Shown piece by piece: positions 18,728 to 29,085 of a stretch of 64,000 nucleotides of DNA. Source of the DNA: Guillardia theta CCMP2712 (Eukaryota > Cryptophyceae > Pyrenomonadales > Geminigeraceae); assembly GCF_000315625.1 (NCBI RefSeq), contig NW_005434646.1, forward strand, positions 245,192-309,191, read 5' to 3'. How positions within the stretch are numbered: position 1 is the stretch's first letter; every line of letters starts with the position of its first letter. The notes below the pieces were generated by a model that saw only the letters and a program-made list of their open reading frames with translations, searched no databases and was not told where the DNA came from. Position numbers and translations under genes: made by a program.

Positions 18728-21700
18728 AATGGAGGACTACAGAGATGTAGGCTAGGAGGCGGAGAGAGGCTGGGAGAGCTTGTGCCTCACCTGAGCATCC
18801 AAAGAAGAGAGGAAGGGACCTGGCCGAGGATTTTCATCCACAAGGCGAAAGTTCCTGGCCCGAGCTTCTGCAGGTGATTGAAGTTTGCAAAGATGACCTG
18901 GAAATACAGGAGGCGGTATCAGTTGGCAAGCAACGGGGGGAAGCGAGAAGAGGAGGGGGGGGGGAGGGAGGGGGGGAGGAGGAAGCTGAGGGGGGGAGCG
19001 GAAAAGGAAGAGGGAGAACGGGAGAGGGGGAGGAGGGAGAGGAAGGGGGTGGGAAGGAGAAGCAGGAATGGGGGAGCGGCGGGGAGCGGCGAAGGGACCT
19101 GGTGCTGGTGGTGGGGGAGGTTGCGGGCAGCAGCGTCCTCAGGGGTAAAGTCTCCCTCCACCTGCTTCATCTGGCTCTGACGATGATCCGCCACCATGTA
19201 CGTGCGAGGGAGGACCGCAAACTTCTCGGTGAAGCAGCTGGGGTGGTGCTCGGGAGGAGTGACGACGCGATCGGTGATGATGAAGTCGAACTGGGGAAGG
19301 CCGAGGGAGTAAGGGTACCCCAGGTAGTGCACGACCACCGGGGCCGGGCGCAGGGCCCCGATTTCAGCGTGACCCCCGTCAGTGTAGCCGTTGAGCTCCA
19401 CCATGACATGCGCTTGGGCGCTGTTGACCATCTCGGCGACCATGCGCGAGTCGATGCCCTTGACCCAGTGGAACTCGTCGACGGAGTTGTGGATGGTGAC
19501 AAGCGGCTCGGAGCCGTCGTTGGCCTCGAAGCTGAAGCAGAAGACCTCGAGCCGAGAGCGGTCGAGAAAGCGGAAGAGACCCTGGACGAGCTGCCCGACC
19601 GGACGAGCGTTGAAGTCGGCCGAGAGGAAGGCGATGGCGAGCTTGTCCACCCCGGCGCTCTTGTCGGGCAGCCAGGGGATGAAGTTAGCAGAGATCCTCC
19701 TGGACACCTCGAGCACGTGCGCAGCTCGCTGGCGAACTACGTTGCAGAGCTGTCGATCGCTGAGAGGATAGGCGAGAGCGAAGATGGGGCCTAGTCCCCC
19801 GGCGGTTCCCTGGTCGATCAGAGCTCGGGCCTTGCTGAAGTCTCGCTCCCAGCCCCTCCAGTCGCAGATGCGTCCGAGGAGATGGATCTGGGGTTTGAGA
19901 TGAAGGCGGTGCAGAAAGTCAGAAGGCGAATAGAAGGAGGGGAAAGGACTGAGGAGGAGAATTGGAGAGAACGGGAGGCAGGGAGGAGGTGGAAGGAGGA
20001 GAGGAGGAGAGGAGGAGAGGAGGAGAGGAGGAGAGGAGGAGAGAGACGGGACAGGGAAAGAGAGGAGGAGCGAGACGGGACAGGGAAAGAGAGGAGGAAC
20101 TTTCAAGTCACCAGGCTGAAGAAGGGGGTCTCGAAGTCATTATTCATCTCATAAGAAGTCCGATAGCTGACAACAGCCATAAGTGAGACTTATACTTCTG
20201 ACTTGCTCGCATGCAGCAACACGTACAATCTCACGGCCTCGTCCAACCTCGTGTGGGACATCTCTATGGAAGCTCCCAGCCCGTTGTATGCCTCAACCTG
20301 TGCCAACATCTTCATCCCCCCCCAGCTCTCCCATGAGCTGCTTCACACCATCAGCACCCTGTCAACTGACTTGAGCCGTGTGATCCTACGAAAAATCTTC
20401 TCTGAGTCGCCAAACCTTGCCAACCTGATATCCCAACTTCAGAAAGAAAGGAGACGAGGTCAGCGGCAGCGCACCTGTAAAGCAGAGCTCCAAGCCCCGA
20501 CAACGCCTGCTGCTGCTCCATCGACGATTTCGAGTCACCTTCTATCCGCAGGGCCGTCACCTGCCCGTATGAAAGGCACAGAAAATTCAGCAGCCCTCCA
20601 GCAGAGCTTGCGAGCTCACATAAGCGCGGAGAGCATAGTTGAGCTCGTATCGCTCGTGTGCCTGAGTCAGCAGGCGAGCAGCTCCGATCATGTTGGCGCT
20701 GCTGAGAGCCCCGAGCATGCTCTGTCGCTCACCACCGTCAGCTTGTCCCGTTGCTTTGCCACCTTCCCTCTTTCCCTTCCCTCACTGCCTCCTTTCCTCT
20801 ACCCTCCCCTTCCCTCCTCTCTGCTCTGCTCTGCTCTGCTCTGCTCTGCTCTGCTCTGCTCTGCTCTGCTCTGCTCTGCTCTGCTCTGCTCTGCTCTGCT
20901 CTCCCCTCCTCTCTCGTTGCTATCTCTATGATCCCACCAGCAGCTCGACGGCCAGCAAGGGATTGTGAGTGTTTGAAACTTTCTCCATCACTAGCTGCAG
21001 AATCTCTGCCTTGTCGGAGCCGACGGAACGGGCAAACGAGTCTGTTCATGAGCGGGGAGTTACGGCCACTAGTCCTGGCAGCACAAGGCAAGAGGACCTG
21101 AAGACAACAGCTCGACTACTGAGTGCAGCTTGTCTTGGAGGACAAGCGAAGATAGATAGACCACAAGGATGTTCTTGTCTCTTAAGTTCCCTTCCATCGC
21201 ATCTCGACACATCTGACAACTCAAGTGAGATGTTGTGACGTCATACCAACTCTCTCACCTGCTCTGCCTCACCATACTGCCCCACATCGAACAACGCATT
21301 GGCCAGATTCGCGTGAGACTCCAGGGAGCCGTCCAGGGCCCGCGCCTCCTCGAAGTGACGTATCGCCTCCTCGAGCTTCGCAGCGCGTCAGCGTCCAGAT
21401 CGCGTCATAGCTTGTCCTCACGTGCCCAGCATCCTTCAAGACCAGCCCCAAGTTGTTGAGGATCATTCCCCTACCGTAGGCATTCGCCTGGTATCGCAAA
21501 CTTATCAAGGAACGGCATGCAAGGCAAGCAGGAGGCATACGGCTGTGCTGTCAAGGCCCTCCTGGAAGATCCGCACTGCCTGCTCCCTGGCAAGGGAAGG
21601 AGAGTCATGACGGAGGATGGAGGGGACACAACACCCCACGACCGCTTCCTCTGTCGCATGTACGACAGTCCGATGTTGTTAAAGGGGATCGGGGAATCCG

Positions 21701-22225
21701 GACGGGCTTCACTGGCACCTGAGTGTTCCTTCATCGCGCTTGCCCGCCATCTCCCTCATCTCACGTTCGAACATCTCGATCGCATCCTCTTCCAGCCCCT
21801 GCGCCGCAAGGATGTTCCCCAGCTTCAGCGCTGCCAACCCCAACGCCCTGGCACCAACATCCCCATCAGTCACGATAACGAGCGTCCAAGGGTCTGCTCT
21901 ACGGGTCTATGGCGAGCGCCTTCCGCAGCGCATTTTGTCCTTCCTCGCTGTAGCCGGCATCGGCGTATACAGCGCCCAAGCTCTCCCAGCACTCTCCTGG
22001 CAAATGGCAGGTTACGAAGAGCGGAAACAAGCAGGCACGCGGGACCTGAAGACGGGAACTTAGCCACAGCATCTAGAAGGCAGGAGAGCGCAAGTTGTGT
22101 TTTCCCCTGGGACAAGAGGTTGTTCGACCGCTTGCTGTTGGAGCAAACATCAACCGTCCTGCATGAGAGCAATACCATGGTCACATGAACTCGACGGGGC
22201 TCTTGGAAGACTTGCAGCCAGCCAT
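17703..22225 (-). CDS. O-GlcNAc transferase-like protein (TPR + OGT catalytic domain)
   Basis: A multi-exon gene; the start (Met at 22225, [13 protein letters not shown]) is the shortest plausible and may be further upstream. N-terminal exons encode TPRs: [92 protein letters not shown]. The catalytic GT41 part follows: [62 protein letters not shown]. Then [53 protein letters not shown] and WVRDFERL. This covers the UDP-GlcNAc binding lobe to the C-terminal end. The enzyme adds O-GlcNAc (or, in plant SPINDLY, O-fucose) to Ser/Thr of nuclear and cytosolic proteins; which sugar is used cannot be told. Several introns carry microsatellites. Confidence 0.88.
18304..18400. repeat. (GGA)n trinucleotide tract in OGT intron
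   Basis: About 30 GGA units on the plus strand, just outside the exon coding [13 protein letters not shown]. Confidence 0.9.
18675..18728. repeat. (AGGAGC)n hexanucleotide microsatellite
   Basis: Nine or so AGGAGC units; the complement of the CTGCTC/GCTCCT family seen at 15546-15660. Confidence 0.9.
19985..20100. repeat. (GGAGA)n and 29-bp duplicated purine tract
   Basis: GGAGA pentamers followed by two copies of a gacgggacagggaaagagag-type unit, in an OGT intron. Confidence 0.7.
20818..20902. repeat. (CTCTG)n pentanucleotide microsatellite
   Basis: About 16 perfect CTCTG units in an intron of the OGT-like gene. Confidence 0.95.
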
Positions 22226-22912
22226 GGACTTCTTCTTGCCCTCGGAGACAGAAGCAACAAGGCTGGAAGGAGAGTCAGAGGACAGCAAGGTCTTGCTCTA
22301 CCCTCCTCCTCCTCACCATGCCGTGATCAGCCATAGCGCCGCCGCAGTTCGCATCCCCCCGTCACGGCATGGGACACGATCCCGGGTGATGTTGAAAGCA
22401 AGCCCGCCTCCGAGTCAACGAGCGAAAGTGCCCGATTGATGGGAGGATGGGAGGGAGCGGGAGCGGAGGAAGGGGGGGCGGGAGGGGGAGAGGGGGAGAG
22501 GAGTCGATCAGTGGACCAGTGACAGCAGGTAGCTATAGCAGAAGGAACAGTGCGGTGAGAGCTGCTAAACTAAGATTGGGGCAATACTGAGGATGAAACG
22601 CTTTCGATCGATTCGAAAGTCACTGGCACGATATTTGAAGTAGTGCAGTTGAAAGATGATGATGCCGTGGTTTAGTGAGATCATTGATAGGATCTGAAGG
22701 ATGTCGAAGGCCGTAGACGACAGGAGACTGATGAACACTTGGCAGCCAGGGCTGCGATGTTTGATAACTGACCTTCCAAGTTGGCAAGTTCGTGAATACT
22801 TGCATGCAATGGGCGATGCAAGTGAGAGATCTAGATCTCATTTTTAATATTACAGATGTGATAATGAATAACAGGGCGGATCTAGTCCAACTCTCCCTGC
22901 GACTTGCTGGGA
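22226..22912. other. Intergenic / possible OGT 5' exon
   Basis: The frame of the first OGT exon continues upstream to about 22280 (SSDSPSSLVASVSEGKKK) without a Met, so a further 5' exon is possible. The rest is noncoding and includes the BCS1 3' flank. Confidence 0.45.
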
Positions 22913-24302
22913 CTAGTGTCCTACCATTTCTCGGATCACCGATTTGATCTCCGTGAGAGCCTTCAAGGGGGTGTGCGCATGCTTGAGGAAACATGCTTGA
23001 AGCTGGGCGATCGACAGGGCGCCAGAGGGAACAGCTTCAACGAACTCTGCCACCTCCTCCTCGCTGATGTCTGTGTAGAAACTTCGTAGGTATGCCGACA
23101 CCATCTCCTTAGTGCACAAGTGAAACTCGACCATCAGGTCGACACGCCCAGGGCGAACAAGAGCAGGATCTAGCCTCTCAAGATGATTGGTCGTCATGAA
23201 GACTAGTCGACCTTCCTGCGCCACAACCCCATCCAGCGCGTTGAGCAGTCCCGAGAAGGTCAGCCCTCCCGCCACGTCCTCGGAGTTCCTCTGCCGGAAA
23301 GCTGCGTCAATGTCTTCCAGCAGGAGGATGCACCTGGAAGCAGAGCCGTTGAGAGTCTCGATGAAGCTCTGATCGGTCAGCTTGGGGCCGGAGAGGTGGA
23401 CCACGTAGATGGGCAACTCCAAGGCGCCTGAAGCACAACAGCATGAGAAAACAAAAAGCACTCTTCCCCAAGACATCCCTACCTGCCAGAGCAGAGACAA
23501 GGCTTGTCTTGCCGGTCCCAGGAGGGCCGTGGAGCAGATATCCCCGACGCCAAGGAATCCCTCTGGACGCGTACCATTGCTCAGCCTCCAAGAATCTCTT
23601 GCAATCGTCCAGGACGGCTCCGGAGCGGTCCAGGGGCCAAGTCAAGACTGTGCTCAGGGGACGAGACATCCTGGAGGAGGTGAGATTCCAGTAGGAGTAC
23701 TCGTCAGCAACGTAGATCCTTGTTCTTGAGTTCTTCTTTGTCTCATAGGCTTCCCTTGCTTCCTCAAGAAGATCCAGCAAGAACTGCTTTGAACCTCCAA
23801 GGACGTACAACCGCATGTTCGATGATTCGGCAAGGGAGCGATGGTTGGCTTTCGGCTTGCTCGACCTCGTGATAAGAATCCATCTGTTCTTATGCTTCAA
23901 GATGATCCATCCTGTCGGCAACAAGATGTGGTCCTGCTGTTGTTTGTCTGTCTCAGAGCGCAGTAGCCCTAAGCTACGAAACGAGGAGAACACAGAGACG
24001 TTCCTAGTGTTGGCGGAGGACGGATGTTCTGAAACCCAGTTGCTCATCCAGATCAATGTCTCATCGCAGCTGAGAAATTCGATGGTGAAGACAAACCGTC
24101 GTCTGACGATGTCGCAGCATGTGTCGAATCCCGAATTTCCGAAGCTCGCAAGCATTCCAGCGAGGAATACTACGATTGCACCAGCAAAGTACTGATAGCC
24201 GAAGGACAGCGGATCTGAGACTTCGCAGCGAGCGTTTGCATCGGTGTTTCCTTGGAACCCATTGGAGAAGAGCACATGGTGTTGGAACATGATTCCTCCC
24301 AA
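22913..24302 (-). CDS. BCS1-like mitochondrial AAA ATPase
   Basis: Two exons (23483-24302 and 22913-23427) with a 55-bp intron, about 442 residues, similar in length to BCS1. An N-terminal transmembrane segment (YFAGAIVVFLAGMLASFG, residues 38-55) is followed by the BCS1_N domain and a typical AAA module. The module shows Walker A GPPGTGKTS, Walker B CILLLEDIDAAF, sensor-1 MTTNHLERLDPALVRPGRVD and the arginine finger in that same segment. BCS1 sits in the inner mitochondrial membrane and inserts the Rieske Fe-S protein into complex III. Related plant AAA proteins of this clade can lie in other membranes, so mitochondrial location is likely but not proven. Confidence 0.9.
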
Positions 24303-25369
24303 TCAATTCCTTGAGCCAGAGGGGTGCGCAAGCTGAGAGGGCGAAGGCTGGTATCTAGCGATGGAGCTAGAAGCCAGCCTTCTACAGACTCGTGTACTTC
24401 CCTCTCTCTCCTTGCTACTCTCTTTCTTGTTACTCTTACACTTGTTGTCTTGTTTCAGTCCTATCTCTCGGTCACTTTCTCCGACTACCAACGCACCACA
24501 AACGAATTTATAATGCCAGGACCCTACCCCACCCCATCTCCTTTTCATAGAAAACCACCGGTTATCGACGTGTTTGCGTGCCCTCATTCAGCTCACCGTC
24601 AGTTAGTATTGACAGTATTAGTGGCCCAACCGTTGAACCCGCTGCCAGTAGTACCCAGTAAAAACCCACTAATTGGACAGTAAAATGGACAGCCTGTCAC
24701 GGTGGCCTTAAGGCTACTCTGTCACCCGAGGGCCTCCACCGTCGGCACGCCGTGACACTGAGTGACCGACGGCGTGGCCGCCCGCGGCCCGGCGGGAGTC
24801 GGGCTCAGGCTCCGACTTTTAGCCTTCAAGCTTACCCGGTCCTGGCAGCCAAGCCTGAATCATGGCGTTGAATCATCCTGCATTGAATCCGGGCAGCGCG
24901 GCTGCTACTACACACGGTAATAAACTGGGCCCTAAAACTTAATAATAAACCCTACTAGGAAATAACCCACCCTACTAGGCTCAGAGTTTGCACCCTCCTG
25001 AAATTCAGCGACGTTGGTGCCAAGCCGAGGTTCAACGAGCATGCGACTTACTAAATCATCCCTTCGACTTGCTCCAGATTCCGCGGCGGGTCTTCGGTCG
25101 GGCCCACAGCGACATGCGGCGCGGGTAAGCTGGGGGGGACCGTCCGGGACTCGGCCCGGGAACTTGATTGCAGGATTGGGTTTGGAGTCTCGGAGTGTCG
25201 ACGGTCTCTCCTGATTGTCCTCGTACTGATCTTTAACTTAACTTTGAGTAAAGAAAAACTTAACTAACTTGGTGACGGGGGGGGCCTATTGCCGATCGGA
25301 CCGGCTGAGTCGCATTTTAGTAGGAAATTGTGACCTCTCCTCACCTTGGACTACTACCCCCACCGATAA
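24303..25369. other. Intergenic, GC-rich repeat block
   Basis: Upstream of BCS1. 24700-25250 is GC-rich with short palindromes (gcccgcggcccggcggg near 24780) and ends with a dispersed element copy. No gene seen. Confidence 0.5.
25204..25252 (+). repeat. Copy of dispersed CTGATTGTCCTCGT...AACTTTGAGTA element
   Basis: Reads gtctctcctgattgtcctcg, tactgatctttaacttaact, ttgagtaaa. It matches 15826-15871 at all but a few positions and again follows a GC-rich block. Confidence 0.75.
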
Positions 25370-25960
25370 CCTTGCCCCCCAACATCATTCAAGGGGTGGG
25401 GTACGTTGAATACTCGATTTGGTTGTACATTGAAATTATTTCAATAGTATCATTTTTCAAATGTTCTCGATATATATTCAAAAATGCCTCGAAGTTTTTG
25501 TGCGCCTCAAGGAACCGCGCAAGGGATGGAGGGGTGGGGGTATCGAGGTAATCAAAACCATGTTACGGGGTACACTACCCATGTGAGAAAACAGGGTGGA
25601 TTTCACATTAAATTGAGGGGTACTTGACAAATATATGGGGTAGTGGTGAGCAGGGTAGGGTACAGCTTAAAAATGTTGTAGCCAAGTAGACACACCGGTG
25701 GTTGAGGTAGCACAGAGATCATGGGGTAGCTGGTTGAATACACGTGGGTGGGGTGTATTATGAGGGGTGGGTACATTATTAAATTATGGGGGTGGGGTAC
25801 TTATTGGTGTTGAAGAGTGGGATAAGGGTGACCAAGGTACTTAGAAAACAGGGGTGATGCCAAGACTTCAGTGGGGTGGGGTGATGTGCCAATGTCAGCT
25901 GAGGGGGTGGGGTGCATTCACTGTTGGGTCCAGAGGATCAGGGTGCCAGGTGACAGTGGA
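25370..25960 (+). repeat. GGGGTA-rich island (second)
   Basis: About 600 bp with scattered GGGGTA, GGGGTGGGG and GGGTAGGG motifs in AT-rich spacers, like 5075-5460. No open frame of substance. Confidence 0.6.
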
Positions 25961-26706
25961 TGGGGGGAGGGGGGGTGGGCCTCGCGGATATTTTCAATGC
26001 AGGAAGCAAGGAGTGGAAGGTGGTGGTGGGAGGGAAAACTGGAGAGCAATGGCGGGAAGCGAGCGAAACCATGGGGAAGGACATGCAAAAGATTTAGAAG
26101 AGCAGTGGATAAGTTGTTCATCGAATCCACCTTGAAGAGATGCGGGGAGAAAAGCAGGTTGCGGTAACATGTCTTCAAAGGGACCAACGCGAAGGGTAGA
26201 CGGTGATTTAGGATATTCTTTTCCCCGCGAGAAAGTATAACCTTCATCAGTAAGATGTAACAATACTGTTTGAAAATGGGGAAGAGAGTGCATTTGAGTG
26301 ATCTTTGTTTTGTTCTGCTGTAGCGAGTCCTCGGAAGCAAGTTGTGGAGTTGCGTACTGTAACCTGTGGTCAAGTTTGCCTTGCTGTCCCTGCGAACGGT
26401 CTCTCCTTTGATGTTTGCGGATGTTCTGGACTTAAAAGAGTTGAACTTTCTTGATGCGCTCGAAAGATGAAGTGCTCAAATGATTCTATGACTGTACTTT
26501 GACAAGTCCTGAAACTAGTTTTCTACTCCATGACAGTGTATTGACAAGTCTTCTAATAAGTTTTCAACAGGTTGAACTGGAGGGTGTGATGATTCTGTTG
26601 AAAGCAACCCGTCGGATTTGATTTGTGTTTGGGTGGAACTGCTGTTCCTCCTGACTGATAGCAGAACCTCCATTCACAGGTTGGAACAGCTTTGCCGTAA
26701 AGAGCA
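25961..26706. other. Intergenic, no gene seen
   Basis: Promoter-side flank of the DUF4116 gene. Near-identical short phrases (tgacaagtc, ttctactccatgac and similar) repeat around 26490-26560. No coding frame recognised. Confidence 0.45.
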
Positions 26707-28368
26707 TTGGCAGGCATGGAATCCGAGACTCCTTTGCTGCAGCGTGAGGAGCTTGTCAGTGCCCTGCAGCGCGATGGGCTCTGTCTGAGACATGCAAGAG
26801 AGAACTTCAAGGCAGATGAGGAGCTGGTCATGTTTGCGGTGTCTCAGAACGGCAATGCCTTAAAATTTGCATCCGAGGAACTCAAGAAGTCCAAGGCGAT
26901 AGTGACGGCTGCTGCATTGCAACACGGCCCTTCGATGCAGTACGCTTCGAAAGATCTTATCGAGGACAGGGACTTTGTTTTGGAGCTGTGTGCCAAGGTC
27001 TGCTTGCCTTTGAGGTCAAGGCTGTTGTTGGTGACATGTCGTAGGGAGCGAGCTGCCTGTCGGGGTTGGATGAGAAGATGAAGAAAGATAAGGAGGTGGT
27101 GCTTGCGTGTATGAGTGCGAACGGATTCCAGCTGGACAACGCAGATCCAAGTCTCCAGAAAGACAAGGAGGTTGTTTTGAGAGCTGTGAAATCACATGGC
27201 AAGGCCCTTCGATTTGCGTCAGAGGAGTTGTTGAAGGACAAGGAAGTCGTCATGGCTGCTGTAAGTGAGAACGGAGACGCTCTTAAGTTTGCGAGCTCCG
27301 AGTTGAAGAACGATCGCGACGTTGTGCTGTGTGCTGTGAAGCAATCAGGGGACTCGCTCAAGCACAGCTCAGAAGAGATGCGGAAGGATAGAGAGGTTGT
27401 GCTGGAAGCTGTGAAGAAGAGCGGGAGAGCCCTTTCGCTGGCGCCGGCTTTCAGCGACGACAAGGAGATTGTTACAATCGCAGTTCAAGCGAATGCCAAG
27501 GCGTTGAAGTTTGCCTCGAAGGACATGAAGAAGGAGAAGGACGTTGTGTACTCAGCACTGAAGTCAGAATGCTCGGCTGGCGAGGGGCTAAAGTTTGCTG
27601 ACCCTGAGCTGCAAGCGGACAAGCAGCTGGTGATGGAAGCAGTGAGGGCCGATGGAGATGCGCTTCAGTTTGCGAACGCATTGTTGAGAGGAGACAAGGA
27701 TGTCGTGACAGAAGCAGTCTCAACTCGACCAGAGGCGCTGGAGTATGCGACTGACAGCCTGAAGATTGACAAGGATGTGGTCATTATGGCTGTGAAGAAG
27801 GCAGGAGACGTCCTGAAAGTGCTGCCCTCAGAGGCACAGGATAAGGAAGTGGTACTAGAAGGTAACCTCCCCTTTGATGTCGTCACTTGATGATTTTGAT
27901 TTCTTACCTGATTCCTTCTTCTCTCCCCATGTCATTTGCAAATGTTGTGATGCAAAGCTGAACATTCCTTTTTTTTGCCACCCAATCATTTGCCACACTG
28001 TGAAAAATAGCACTCAAGACATCTGGTGATGCTATCAAGTATGTCACGGAAGATTTGATCGCAGACAGAGAAGTCATAAAGCAAGCGATCATCTCAGGAG
28101 GGGAAAAGCTGCTGGGCGCTATGGTCGATAGCGTGGAAACACAGCAGATAATCGCAGAAGTGATCGAGGAAGTTGAGGTGAGTTGACGCCATTGGAAGAG
28201 GAGGGCTCACTGGCTAACTGAGTAACCTGAGTTAACCTGACCTGAACTGAGATGACCTAACCTGACTGCTAACTTGTTGATGGAACCTGTTGTGTTGCCT
28301 CGGGACCACTTCAGGCGCAACATGAACGAAATTTCTCACCTTTGACTTCAGAGACCTGCTACGAATAG
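26707..28368 (+). CDS. DUF4116 repeat protein
   Basis: Four exons: 26707-26997, 27045-27861, 28011-28177 and 28315-28368. The first intron is 47 bp; all junctions are in phase. If the donor gtgagt at 28178 is not used, the protein stops at 28186 instead. The product is an array of about 11-12 repeats of roughly 38 residues with the pattern D-K/R-E/D-V-V-L-x-A-V-x-x-x-G-x-A-L-K-F-A-S-x-E-L-K, for example DKEVVMAAVSENGDALKFAS. This is the DUF4116 repeat, common in protists and in some Legionella effectors; its role is unknown, perhaps protein binding. Each repeat is two amphipathic helices. There is no signal peptide and no other domain. Confidence 0.88.
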
Positions 28369-29085
28369 TAGCGGCGAAACAAGTTGTTTAAATCCAAATG
28401 ATGAAACGGTATACAAGTTGATAAGGAGATAGTTGGTGTCTTGCCTGCGCGTCGAGGACGACGAAGGCATCAATGTCGATGACTTGACATGACATGACGT
28501 TGCTGGAGATGAGATGAGATGAGATGAGATGAGATGAATTTTGCTGTGCCCTAGAAGCTCTATCGCAGGCTGATGTTTTGTGCACGGTCATGCATCTAGT
28601 ATGCAGCTCTGCACGCGGCGGGTTGAAACTCTGGGACTGACTTGGTTTCTCAGGCGGAGAGGAGGTGCGAAGATGAGAGCGGAGGGGAGCAGGGAGATTC
28701 GAAGAGAAGGAAGGTGGAGTGAAGCAGGAGCAGATTCGCGTTAGCGTTGAAACCGTTTTTTCAAATTTTGATTGACATAGAGAGGACATGAATAACGTGA
28801 ATGAGCACAACTCCCAGCTTTCAGTCCCTATGAGGGAGAAGTTTCGATACGAATGACTATCGCCTGTACTATTATCAGTCTGGCAACACAGCAGCCCGCG
28901 TCACCCCTCTCGTCTTACTTTGCCATCCGACAAGTTGATCTTCGGTTCTCCTCCTTCCTTCCTGCTTCTCACGTCACCCCTGCCCTCCCCAGTCTTCATG
29001 TCTTACCTCGCGCTGTTCGGTCGGTTCTCCTTGTCGTAGTACGCCTGTCAAAACTTCAACGGCTCCACTGGTCAAACAGCTAGTC
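28369..29085. other. Intergenic, no gene seen
   Basis: Between the convergent DUF4116 and CEP164-like genes. Contains a short (GATGA)n tract and no convincing frame. Confidence 0.5.
28504..28538. repeat. (GATGA)n pentanucleotide microsatellite
   Basis: Five to six GATGA units. Confidence 0.85.

Noticed and set aside
24324-24683. 119-codon plus-strand ORF with hydrophobic middle
   Set aside because: It starts in the BCS1 5' flank, has no splice support and no family resemblance; likely chance.
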